From Stropharia rugosoannulata (Eukaryota; Basidiomycota; Agaricomycetes; Agaricales; Strophariaceae): 64,000 bases of DNA. Both the position numbers and the translations under genes were made by a program. A model generated the notes under the pieces. That model saw only the letters and a program-made list of their open reading frames with translations, made no database searches and was not told where the DNA came from. This document shows positions 36,590-46,778 of the stretch, in pieces. Location of the stretch: NCBI GenBank assembly GCA_028532985.1, contig JANCIK010000003.1, positions 4,102,001 to 4,166,000 on the forward strand. Reading direction: 5' to 3'. Every line of letters starts with the position of its first letter. Position 1 is the stretch's first letter.

Positions 36590-37590
36590 TCACATCCCGA
36601 TGGTGTATTTGTCGTGCGGGTGAGTTTCGTCGAAAATCCTGCAAAGATCCTCCCAAGGTTCTACAAAAAGCTTAGTTTATTCTAAAGAAGCTCTATCATA
36701 GGCCTCTGTCACAACACATTCTTTAACCTGGTATATATCGGTATAATGGGAGGAACAAACGCACTTATCCAAGTGCCAGTCAATGTGGCTGCCACATAAC
36801 GGTCATTAGTACTTTTCAAACATGATTAATCGATGCAGACAGATCGTACCAGTGCAAAATCCATGGGCCAGCATTGTCCGTCTCAAAGCGGATGGTAACG
36901 TTATCGTTTTCACTACTGCCTGCGTTGACTACGTCGCGGCGAACGGGGTTGTTGTAGTTATAATATTTGCTATTATCACTACGAACGACTGAAAAGGCGT
37001 GTCCATGAAGGTGAATGGGGTGCTGTATTAACGTTCAACATACAGTGTCCGTTTAATACAAAACCAACGTACGTACCGGTGCTGTAAGGCCACCTCTAGG
37101 TATGTTCAACTCGATCACTTCGTTTGGAGGCAGCTTGATGAATGTACCATCTGGGAGTATTTCCTCAGGTTTACGTGCCCCATTGATTATGCTGGCCAGT
37201 ACCGGAACAGGAGGAGGTACAAAGGTCTCGTCGTTAAAGAAGAATCGAGTGCCATTGAAGGATATGTCTAGCTCGATACCGATGACTTGTCCATTGGAGA
37301 GGTGCGCTGGGACTTCTGGACCTGGAGCGTGTTTATTCTCGAGAGGTGAGAGATCGGTCTCCTTTAGCAAAGTGCGATTGATAAACTTCGTGGTAGGCTC
37401 TACTGCAGGAACCTTATCGTCGATGCAGCGGAGGATGGCAGAGTTGATCCCATTCTCGAACCCTGTAGGTCCCACGCTGTAATTTGCGCGTATCCAATAG
37501 TTTACCCAATTGGTAACTGTTCTAGAGTCAAAACTATCATAGAACGACTTGGCGCTACTTGGCACCATGTTCCCTGTATAATACATATGT
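36590..37590 (-). pseudogene. Laccase, 5'-truncated (third cupredoxin domain only)
   Basis: The minus strand encodes the C-terminal third of a basidiomycete laccase: NYWIRANYSVGPTGFENG, INSAILRC, FVPPPVPVLASIINGA, LPDGTFIKLPPNEVIEL. An intron (37023-37076) follows, then [10 protein letters not shown] (copper motif L3), RRDVVNAG and [18 protein letters not shown] second intron (36789-36849) restores CHIDWHL (motif L4), and a last part gives PWEDLCRIFDE and a stop at 36590. The type-1 and trinuclear ligands of L3/L4 are present. Upstream of 37590 there is no trace of motifs L1/L2 (HWHGF, HSH) or a signal peptide; the upstream sequence is unrelated. The gene is therefore a truncated relic, unless an insertion lies further off. 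The last exon borders are uncertain. Confidence 0.8.
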
Positions 37591-38453
37591 ATGTCATAAC
37601 ATATACATTGTATGTACTCTGAACTTTAAAGTCTAATGTAACAACGGCTACAACTTCTACCCTGAAAATGCGCCCTTTATCCAGCCTTGAATATCTCTTC
37701 CTTGACTTTGAAGAAATGACAAAGAAACGGAGGTGGAATGTATTTTACTACTAAAAAATCGGTTCAAAGCCAGTCCGCCCTGGTCGGTTCGCTATGTTCT
37801 GCAGCCCGAACACTCATCAGTAGTCACTCCTACTCCAGGCTTATCAAAACGAGGTTTCACCGCAATGATATTAGCTGAATGAGTCCATGCCTCGTCAAAG
37901 AACGTATGAGTAGTTGCAAGCAGCCAGCGTGCCGGGCCACCCGGGCCGGCACTATGCGGCCTGTTGCCGATGCGGCAAGACCAATTACATAAGCCAGCAT
38001 CTGGACTCCCCACCAACTCCCACTGCTGGCCTCAAATCTCTTCAAAGCGTGCATCGTGTTGGTGCATGTATCCTAGACCGATACATATATCTATCTATTC
38101 TGCGAAAAAATACGCCTTATGCTTAACTATAATGCCTGTTCTCTAGGCTTACGCAAGGCTTATGTTGTACGTAGAGCCGAAGTTCGTCGCCAGACGCTGA
38201 CCAGACCAAGACCAAGACCAAACGATCATGAAGTGCTACGCAACTCCGTTCAATCGATAACGGTGAAGATACTTTGGCCTTCCGTTAGTCAATTCTTGTC
38301 CTTAATCTAAAACTCACATTGAGTACCACGGACCTGAATCCCTGATATGTCGTCACGTCCGAGTTTGTGCTTTGACCTCTTGCCAATGGTCATGTACTCT
38401 CGCTCACGACATAGAAGGTCCGGAACATCCTTCAATCTACATCCTCATATGTC
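37591..38453. other. Sequence replacing the laccase 5' half
   Basis: Two overlapping minus-strand frames (37792-38016, 37857-38054) have no recognised domain. The stretch marks the breakpoint where laccase similarity is lost. Confidence 0.4.
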
Positions 38454-40023
38454 ATGGACAGTGTCAGTCCTCATACTGCAGGCGAGAACCAGGCGTACGA
38501 CCTCGATTCTGAGATACATCACATCGAAGGTAGCTTTCAAAAGGTGAAACGGAGAACGATTTGACTGATTCGTTCGCAATCGAGCAGATGCCTTCCCCTT
38601 TCTTAACTTCCCTGACGACGTTATACGTGAGGTGCTGGTGGCCTGTATTGACGAAGGCAGCGTTCCATCTATGAATATGGGGAAGGCGCCAATGCTCCTC
38701 ACTCGTATTTGTGCGAGGGTTCGACAAATCGCACTTATGACTCCCGTCCTCTGGGCTGCAATACATATTCCAATTGTTCAAGATGTTCTTCAAGAGAACT
38801 TGGGCCTGGCGCGGGAGATCCTGGCTAATAGGACAAGCTTGATAAAGGAGTGGCTTTTAGTACGTTCTGGATGTCTGCCACTACATATAACAATTCAGGA
38901 GACAAACCAACATGGCGGTGATTCCTCTAATCTTTGCGAGGAGATCCTGGATACTGTATTTTCTTGCTGCGGACGGTGGAAGGAAGTACACTTCGAAGCG
39001 TCTCCACAACAGATCAAAAGTCGCCTAGAGAAACTTACAGCAAGTGATGTCCCTCTTCTGGACACGGTCTACATCAAGTTCTTGTCCAAACAGGCGGGGG
39101 TTAATAGTTCAAGCACGCGAATGGACGATCTCTTACACTTCACCAGCAACAGTCACTTCAAAAGATTAGCCATTTATTCTCCTCGCATCCCGTCTTCAAC
39201 GTGGGGAGTGACCACTTGGACCACTCTTACCGATCTCGCACTCCCACAGGTGCTCTGGGACGACTACAGTATGGTTCTTTTAGCTGGCACGCTTCGGCAA
39301 TGCACCTCTCTTACCAGCCTTCATATCGCCGTTAGGATGAATATTGGCGTGGCAATTGAAGAAATCCACCTTGACCATCTTCGCTGCCTGAATGTGGAAG
39401 AAGGCGCGGATGAATGCGTAGGATTTCCCGGTATTTTGTCTGTCGTGCGTGCCCCGAAACTACAGACTCTCATATACAGGAATGCCCTCCCTCTAATGTC
39501 GATGCCGAACTCGCTACGCTCTCTGCTTCAAAGAGCCGCATACCTGACCGACTTCTCCGTTTGGGGCTTCCAGACGTTGTCTGCGCTGTGTAACTGTCTG
39601 GGCTATTGCCCCGAATTAGTCACCTTGCGGGTAGAAAACACGAAGATGAAGGATAGGGCGCCAGCTTCTGATGATCAATTCATCTCTGCGTTCTACTCAC
39701 ACACCGGCGATTCATACCTATGCCCCAAATTAGAGACCATAATTTGCGATACCGCTCTCGATTTGTCGGTTAAAGGCCTGCACCACTTTATTATGGGAAA
39801 GGCGGACGTTGTTCCGGGTATGGCGCGATGGAAGCAAATTCAGTTGGCTGTGTACTACGACCTATGGGACAAAAGCTCTATGAAGGAAATCGAAGACCAA
39901 GGTTTATCGGCTGGAATAAAGCTCAAGTTGATTCTTCATCGTCGTCTCCGCATTCCAGTTGAATTGTACCTACCAAAGAGGGAGGAAATTCTGCAAATCG
40001 ACTCTTTTTTTGCGCGCTATTGA
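38454..40023 (+). CDS. F-box protein, basidiomycete expanded family
   Basis: Exon 1 is 38454-38529 (MDSVSPHTAGENQ...HHIE), the intron is 38530-38587, and exon 2 is 38588-40023, giving 503 residues. The start was chosen because this join puts FPFLNFPDDVIREVL in frame with LLTRICARVRQIALMTPVLWAAIHI, the typical fungal F-box followed by the WxxI pattern. The remainder is Leu-rich with repeated 'cp.L..L.i' segments, as in the leucine-rich ligand regions of these proteins. It would act as the substrate-recognition part of an SCF ubiquitin ligase through Skp1. Such genes form very large families in Agaricomycetes; the target is unknown. The frame is intact. Confidence 0.8.
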
Positions 40024-41216
40024 CTGCAGGACTACTGGTGCGTGTAGGGGGGTTGTGTGGGCTGGTGCCGTCATGGAGTTACTTTGACCATGGAGACCCC
40101 ATGCGACTCTGGGACACGGCAGTCACAGCATTTTGGTGACCGCCTGCATTCTTATTGCGGGCCGTCACCTGGATTTGTGACCGCGCCTGGGGCACGCAGC
40201 GAAGCAACAAGTTCAAAGCGCGGTGGCACGCGTGCGCGCACGTACGCGGCGCGTGGGACTGTCCACTGTCCAGGTCCCAGGAGGTCCCAGGACTCAAAAT
40301 GAAATCTTGCTACGTGTTCTCTAATCAGGTATTCTTCTCATGAACAGGCTGGGTCATTAAAACTTCTCCGGGCTCTCACATCTTCTCAGGAGGTGATCCA
40401 GAGATTCATACGTTGCCCGTCTTTGTGAACCCATCTGCAAAATCGATTGGTAGATATCGGTTAGTAATATGAGCGTTCCAGAGCTGTTTTTAGATAATTT
40501 GAGGATAACATCTCTGCGTTGTCTTTTAGTCTTCGTGATTCCGGGGGACTTAAAGTACTTACTATCAGCGCCCGGCCTGTTCTAAGTCACCATGTCACCA
40601 TCGTCCTAGCTACATTGACTACACGCCGTTCGTGGCAAATGACTCGGATCGCACATATGAGCGTTCCATGAGCGCTCAGTATGAGATAAATCAGAGTCGC
40701 TGAAATTTGAATCAGTCACCTTCAAGGGATTGTGATACATACTTACATTTCAGGTTAAGATTAAGCTTCAGAAGCACGGCAACTTGAATTGAAATGGTAA
40801 TTATCAGGCTTGATTCCTTCCTAGGTTTCCAGAAAAACATACATACGTTTCCAGATATATCAGTTTGCTGGTTTTTTGCAGTTTAATTGCTGTTTCCGGG
40901 GTGAGAAACCAATGCGCACTGATTACGCGGCGCGTTAACAGTGCCGTGACGCTTCATGTTATACTATTTACAAATGCTTCACAACATTAATTACATACTA
41001 CTTTGTTTACTGTGTACGCCCTAAGCCGCAGCGTAGCGAGGCGGAACTTGTCTATTTGATTGTTGTATGTATGATAAACTGACGCTCGGTTATCGGTCTC
41101 GCAATGCATGCTCATGTCGACATGCAATATATTCTTTAAAAGCCTTACCACTTCCACTCCGCCAGCGCGTCATTTTACCTGGCGATCCGTGTGGAGAAGA
41201 TATCTTACTGACATAT
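40024..41216. other. Intergenic, no gene recognised
   Basis: Only short frames occur. The bases immediately before 41217 would hold the 5' flank of the tRNA-Tyr gene, whose promoter boxes are internal. Confidence 0.4.
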
Positions 41217-41303
41217 CCCTCGGTAGCTCAGTTGGAAGAGCGTGGGACTGTAATGGTTATACTCTAAATCCCGAGGCCACTGGTTCGATCCCGGTCTGAG
41301 GGA
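41217..41303 (+). tRNA. tRNA-Tyr(GTA) with intron
   Basis: The acceptor stem CCCTCGG pairs with CTGAGGG (discriminator A at 41303). D-arm GCTCAGTTGGAAGAGC, anticodon GTA at 41250-41252, and T-arm ACTGG TTCGATC CCGGT are all present. An intron of about 13 nt follows the base 3' to the anticodon, as in nearly all eukaryotic tRNA-Tyr genes. A T-run (CTTTTTG) downstream can stop RNA polymerase III. Confidence 0.95.
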
Positions 41304-41687
41304 ACCTTTTTGTCCTTAGCGTAGCACATCTAAATTCCGCGTACCATATATACGACTCTCAACTTTCAAGTTTCAAGACTAACTGTACACTGTGGGGTAC
41401 GGGTATTGTACGAATAATGAATGTGTTTGGGTCACTTCACTTTCCCCGCTTGCGCCAGGGGTATACGCGTTAGAGCAAAAATGTCGAAGCTTCTTCTGAC
41501 TTTGACACTCTACATCACAGGCCCGCGTAAAATGTGTATTTTTATTGTATTCATGCCATTCTTTTCGAGCGTATGTCAATCATGTGATTGCATAACATGG
41601 GATGAATAGAGTATACACTTGTACGTGTACAGATGTAACTTGTGGTGACTTCGTAATGGGCCCGAAAAGGTAAGTTTAACAAAAAGT

Positions 41688-41774
41688 TCCCTCAGACCGG
41701 GATCGAACCAGTGGCCTCGGGATTTAAAGTATAACCATTACAGTCCCACGCTCTTCCAACTGAGCTACCGAGGG
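41688..41774 (-). tRNA. tRNA-Tyr(GTA) with intron, inverted second copy
   Basis: This is the reverse complement of the gene at 41217-41303 with one base changed inside the intron (CTCT to CTTT). All stems and the GTA anticodon are unchanged. The pair is convergent, 384 bp apart. After the 3' end on the minus strand comes CTTTTTG, a polymerase III terminator-like T-run. Confidence 0.95.
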
Positions 41775-42242
41775 TTATTCTGTTTACGCATAAAATTAGC
41801 TATTATATCAAACACCGCCAGTGAATGAGTGCCCGACTGAAGTCTTGCACTGAGCTTGTACTAGCTTGTACCCCAATACTTTGTTTGCGTTCACCGTTTG
41901 GCGGAGTTTGGATAAAATCCATGCTATACGGGCACAGTATCTCGGACAGCACAACACCGAAATTCAATAACCCTGAGCATGCAAAGGAATATTGCAGGGT
42001 GCTAGAATTCAAATTTGATTCAAATCGTCGACGTTGTGACACATCCCTGATTCGGAAAGATATGAAATTTATATGTGTCCCGTTCCTTCCACCTGTATCC
42101 CCGAAATATCATCCCTGGAAATTCCCTTGTAAATGTGGGTCGCATGAAAACCATGTCACTCAGGAGTTTATGATGGGCGCCACCCACATAAACTCCACAC
42201 AGCATAAAAAGGGCTTCGATCCTCAGTTCGTGTATTGTCAAC
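41775..42242. other. Intergenic region before the small secreted protein
   Basis: A plus-strand frame (41825-42307) crosses this area but has no recognised domain, and its end overlaps the secreted-protein start in another frame. I treat it as chance. Confidence 0.35.
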
Positions 42243-42435
42243 ATGAAAATCGCTATTGTAATTACAACCGCCACAGCCCTACTCGCTGGAGTAATGGCTG
42301 TACCTAGCCCTCAGACATCCCTTGTCCCCGTTCCTATCGACCCATCCATACACTTGTGTAAGTCATTCCGCGCACCGTCTCCCATGCATTAATGCTGATA
42401 GCGATTACACACTGCAGGCACGCTAAACTCTAATG
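42243..42435 (+). CDS. Candidate small secreted protein (5' exons)
   Basis: ATG at 42243 opens MKIAIVITTATALLAGVMA, a textbook signal peptide, followed by VPSPQTSLVPVPIDPS. A GTAAGT donor at 42358 and an acceptor ending at 42417 join to C-TLNSN, then another GTGAGT donor at 42435. Downstream, around 42570-42600, one frame reads EGPTGYFCCPR, which would suit a small Cys-containing secreted protein, but the phase of that join does not work simply. The full product is therefore not fixed. Secreted proteins of this size are common in fungal secretomes. Family not recognised. Confidence 0.5.
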
Positions 42436-43036
42436 TGAGTCTTCCTTTCGCTCATCAGTTTATTTGTGATCTTGCTATCTAAATCAAATATTATTTACAA
42501 CAAGGCCCTCCCTTGTAAGTTCATGATACTAACACAAATTTTACGCACTGACGTTTATCATGTATCTGAAGGTCCAACTGGTTACTTCTGCTGCCCCCGG
42601 GTAATTTTAGCATCTGCTACGGCGCTCACGCCCATCGCAGGTCTTGGAGTGTATGTTACATACTCCTCCTCTTATTCGTCAACTTAAGTCTCTGCCATAC
42701 AGCTGCGTGCCGTTGCCTATTGCACTTTCGACCTCCGCCGTGCCTGTTTGCCCTATCATTGATCCACTCCCTCCTGTTATTTTGCAGTAGACGAATGTCG
42801 TTGGATAGTCTCTTGAAGAAATGAGCATGGAATATTGATTGTCGCAGAACTTTTTTCATCTTATTTAATGGGCACAAACGTGAAACAATTGAGAATCGAG
42901 CGCGTTGTATTCGTTTCTAAGGACGAATAGGCGACTCGGAACAAGTCCGCTGCATTTGAGTTGCTTGATTTACGTGTCCCAAAATCCTTTATCAAGCAAT
43001 AAATGGTATATATTATGAGGTATCGTATAATAGCAA
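42436..43036. other. Possible 3' exons and spacer
   Basis: Contains the Cys-rich frame near 42570-42600 mentioned for the secreted protein. The rest shows no gene. Confidence 0.35.
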
Positions 43037-44137
43037 CTAAGAATTGTTAAATTGTTTCGAGCTATTTCTAGTAAAGAGCCTCGCCAGCAAAGTATCACTC
43101 GCGGAGGCACGTGGTTGGTACTTGGCTTTCGGAGTTACCAACGCACTGCGGAACACCTCTTCGTCATCGGCGTCAACCATCGGGATTTCCTCCACCGAGT
43201 CGAACTCTGCAACCTCCGATGGACTAACCACCAACCAGATGCCTTCGTTGCCACCCCTCTCTTTCTCATACCCTAGGTCTTGGTGCCCAACGGAATTGCC
43301 TAGTGGTTCAACGAAACTGGACTCAGCCAGTCTCAGTTCATCCGACTCGTCACCACCGGGAAACCTTTGAAGCTCTTCGACCTCTATTTCCTCCCACACG
43401 ATCCCAGGCGGTGTCCTAGGAAGCTCTTTGACTTCGATGTCCTCCCATACGACCTCAGGTGGAGTCCTTGGGAGCTCTTCGACTTCAATTTCCTCCCACA
43501 CGACGTTGGTGTTTTGCTCAAGATGAAGCCCCTCTAGCGCTAGGTCGACAGCCACATCCTGATAGTCACCGCCACCGTCGTCCTCGCCGTCTTCTTCATC
43601 TTCGTGCTCGTGCTCGACGTTATGTCTAGCGACAAGCCTTGTATCCGGCTTCTCCGGTAGCCATTCAACCACCCTCATGAACTCGCGCTCCATATATGCC
43701 AGCTCAGGCCCTGAATACTGTCCTCCGGAAACGCGTGTCCAGAAGGTGTGGTACTGCTGTATTCTCCCTTCCCCTGCAGCACGCGCAGCGGCGATGTAGG
43801 CCGCAAAGAAAAGGTTGCAGACCTCGTCTGTCGTGTGTGAGTCGACGTCGCCCATATCGACCAGCGCGCACTGGTACTTGATCAACAGAGAGAGCGCAGT
43901 CGCGGTAACTCCGGGCGTACACGGCGCTTCGCGAATGATCTGCTCGATGTACCAGACAAGGAAGCGGCTTGGATGCAGGTGAGTGACGTGGACTCCCCAT
44001 AGGATCGAAGGAAGGCGCCCATCGACTATCTCGAAGATTGAGAAAATGCGGCCAGCGCAAATTCTGGCAAGCGAGGACGGGTCGGCGCGACCGTATTCGT
44101 CGAGTTCGATGCTCTCGCCAGACTTAGTCGGATAGCG
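43037..44137 (-). CDS. Cyclin-like protein with acidic C-terminal repeat
   Basis: The frame is open from 44137 to the stop at 43037. The N-terminal part reads RFLVWYIEQIIREA, ATALSLLIKYQ, VCNLFFAAYIAAARAAGEG and YHTFWTRVSGGQYSGPELAY-MEREFMRVVEWL. This matches the helix pattern of PHO80/Pcl-type cyclin boxes (helices before and after the 'ASK' region, and the E..FL..L.W end). The second half is very acidic and has three near-identical units of the form VVWEEIEVEELPRTPPE (43375-43515 on the genome). Such cyclins activate a Pho85-like kinase. No in-frame ATG precedes residue ~95, so the start lies in an upstream exon I could not find. The cyclin assignment rests on pattern only and the fold is diverged. 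Confidence 0.6.
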   Translation of the reverse strand, partial: RYPTKSGESIELDEYGRADPSSLARICAGRIFSIFEIVDGRLPSILWGVHVTHLHPSRFLVWYIEQIIREAPCTPGVTATALSLLIKYQCALVDMGDVDSHTTDEVCNLFFAAYIAAARAAGEGRIQQYHTFWTRVSGGQYSGPELAYMEREFMRVVEWLPEKPDTRLVARHNVEHEHEDEEDGEDDGGGDYQDVAVDLALEGLHLEQNTNVVWEEIEVEELPRTPPEVVWEDIEVKELPRTPPGIVWEEIEVEELQRFPGGDESDELRLAESSFVEPLGNSVGHQDLGYEKERGGNEGIWLVVSPSEVAEFDSVEEIPMVDADDEEVFRSALVTPKAKYQPRASASDTLLARLFTRNSSKQFNNS

Positions 44138-45222
44138 TTAGTCATTGGACGTCATACGTGAAGTTGGACATACTAGCATGCGTTCCACCTCGTATCCTGA
44201 CAATACATACGACGAGAGAGCCGTTGAGGTCAAGCAAAGTGAGGTCGACACCATTGTTGGCATAGTGACGTGAAAATAGGGAATTCGATACTCGTGATGA
44301 GTGGAAGGCAAGCTCGGAAGATGATAGCGTGACGTGAAAGAGGTTGTGGGTGCAAGCTCCAGGCTTTGAATTGTAGTTGCACAGAAGGACGTTGTAGGGA
44401 GAAAGTGCGATATGAGGGAACACATCGAGATGGCAGGCGTTAAATATGTATGTACCCAACCCCTTTACTTCGTCTCAGAAGGACATTCCGTCGCGGACTG
44501 TTAATGCCTAGGTGCGTGAAACAATATGTCGTCTCAGCCTGGAAAGTGTCTTCACAAGAGTCAGACTCATAGCTCCTATTCAATTTCCACCTCAGAGGTG
44601 CTGTTTAATCCATTGCCTTTGAGCAAGAGATGTCCAGGGCGTACGTTTTTTCTGGCGTATATATACCCAGTTTCAGAAAGGAGACGAGACAAATATGTGT
44701 TTGGACGTGTTCATAACTAGACTTTAGACCTCCTATAACGTTGGATGTTTTGAACACAACTCGCTGCGCATCACCGAGTATAACTTACTGAGCTGAGAGA
44801 GACTCGTACACCATTCTGTTTAGTATAACGCTCGCTGCTGGTACATGTAAGGCAGAGAATGACCAGAGTATGCATTATGATGGTACGCTGTCGTACGACA
44901 AAAAGGTTCAGAACCTCAAAGACGTTCTTACTTTCTTTCTACAATAAATTCGACGCCGTCATATTTAAACTCAGGCTAGTCCAAGACCGTAATTTCGCTG
45001 TGGTACGCATTCCTTTATGAGTAGCGGGAGAAAAGGGAGACACAATGAAGGCACCGTTGGGTGGGGTTTTCGTCCAGAAAGGATGACAACTATGAGTGGC
45101 AAGAACGCTCTGAAGTTTACATAATTGGGCATATGTGCGATAAAAAGTAGTCAGTACTTTGTGCCAATAAGAGTAACTACTATTATAAGCACACTTCCAC
45201 CCAAGTCTGGCTAAAACTGTGC
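44138..45222. other. Intergenic region
   Basis: It may include the missing first exon of the cyclin-like gene on the minus strand (frames at 44142-44459). The remainder, to the stop of the glucanase gene, shows nothing. Confidence 0.4.
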
Positions 45223-46778
45223 TTATAGCAAAGCCACGGTAAGCAGACATAGAAGTACCGATAGTGGGACGATGTTATGCTGCAACGAATACGGTGCCGA
45301 CAATTGAGCCGGGCCTCCTGAGGATGGCATACTTCCAGAAGTGGAGCCTGATCCCATCCCGGATGCACCACTAGGGCTAGGCACTGGAGTCACAGTAATC
45401 GCCGAGAGCGTAGTTGTTCCACTGACTACGGCTGGTACATCAGTTAATATCGGAAGGTCGCTGGCCGGGACGGTCGAGCTGCCCATGAGAAAACATCTTA
45501 AATACGGTGATCCAGAAAGATAGACGGAGACATACGTACTTTGAGAATACGGAAATGTATTTGATCTCGAAATAGGCCTCATCGAATGTCGAAGGAATAC
45601 CAACAACGTCTACACATTGAGCAGCAGTGGCAGAGCATGTCTGGCTCCATGTGTTAACCGCGAAGATGCCACACACATTTATCTCCTATTAATAGTTAGG
45701 AAAACATATGGTGACATAATGGCAAGTCAGCGGCGCCCAGGAAACATAAAATAGGGCTACTCAACAAGAATCATGGTCTGCGGTCCAAAGTGCGTTGTCA
45801 TATCACAAGTTGAGCTTGGGTAAAAAGCTGTAGGGGTGCCCCATCCCGCTGGGTTCGGGGTCGCCGTCGCAAGGTCTGAAGGCACGGAGGGTCGTGGGAA
45901 GAACCAAATTTTAATTCCATCGTCGTTCCACAGCATCGCGAACGCGCCGCCACCATTGGCCGCGAATCCAGCGCCGTACGACTGACTACCGTGGTTGTCC
46001 ATTACCTTGCAACCCTCGTTATTTAGCGTTCCGTTGAAACAATCTGGGTTGACCAGTGTTCCCGTGAATTGGACGTCGCTGGAGGCCATACAATTCTGGG
46101 TAGTGTGCAGGGCGTATGCATTGCTTGTGGCGAGGTTGACGTTCTCGACGATGTCAATTTCTCCTAATGCAGGCCAGTTAGCTCCCCCGGTAAGCCAGAA
46201 TGCGGGCCATACAGCACACTAGAGTCCATATATTCGTTTAACGACTTGCCATAATATACATAAAACAGTACGCACCCCAAAAGGCATGTGGACTGCGTCC
46301 ATAACCACTAAACTCCCGGGCGTTATTTGTGTTTTACTCAGAAGTTGAACGCTATTGCGGCCAAAGATGGTGTTTCCCACTCCATTAGTTACGTTGTCGA
46401 CCTTGACAATAACGTTTCCAGCCTCGTTGACAGAGAGGAGATTCGTGCTCTGCGCGAAAGCTTTGTCCGTCCAATTCACATTTCCTATTTTTCAAAGACC
46501 AGGGTTAAGTGTGTTCTCTGTTTCTTTCACTGATAGTTATACACGTACCAGTGTTGCCGAGCCCACCCCAGAAGTCGAAGGCGTCGTTCCCAAGTTTGTA
46601 TTCCCACAGGTCGAAGCTTACGAGGAGCGTTAAAAGGCTAACAGTGTTAGAGAGATAGTATCTATTGGACGCACAACGCCTGGCCCGTGTAGTTAGTCTG
46701 CAGGGTCAACTGCTGCGCTCGAGTTAACCCAAACAGAAACGAAAGAGCCGCAAAAAAGACCATCTTCGAGCCCTTCAT
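45223..46778 (-). CDS. GH16 endo-beta-glucanase-like protein, GPI-anchored
   Basis: ATG at 46778 opens a signal peptide ([21 protein letters not shown]). Exons then give [57 protein letters not shown] and [26 protein letters not shown]. The last carries the GH16 catalytic E-x-D-x-x-E in GEIDIVE. Later parts are [40 protein letters not shown] and [14 protein letters not shown]. The C-terminus is Ser/Gly/Pro-rich and ends in a hydrophobic tail ([15 protein letters not shown]), as for GPI attachment. The enzyme would cut beta-1,3/1,4- or 1,3/1,6-glucans at the cell surface, in wall remodelling or nutrition. About five introns are present. Catalytic residues are intact. Exon borders in the first third are approximate. 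Confidence 0.88.

Noticed and set aside
37053..37586. Laccase fragment starting at ATG 37586 as a complete small protein
   Set aside because: The ATG lies in the intron upstream of the acceptor at about 37568, and the frame matches only the third domain of laccase, continuing across two further introns.
43044..43370. Plus-strand 108-codon frame opposite the cyclin-like gene
   Set aside because: It is the antisense of the acidic repeat region; Ser-rich content is the expected complement of Glu/Asp codons.
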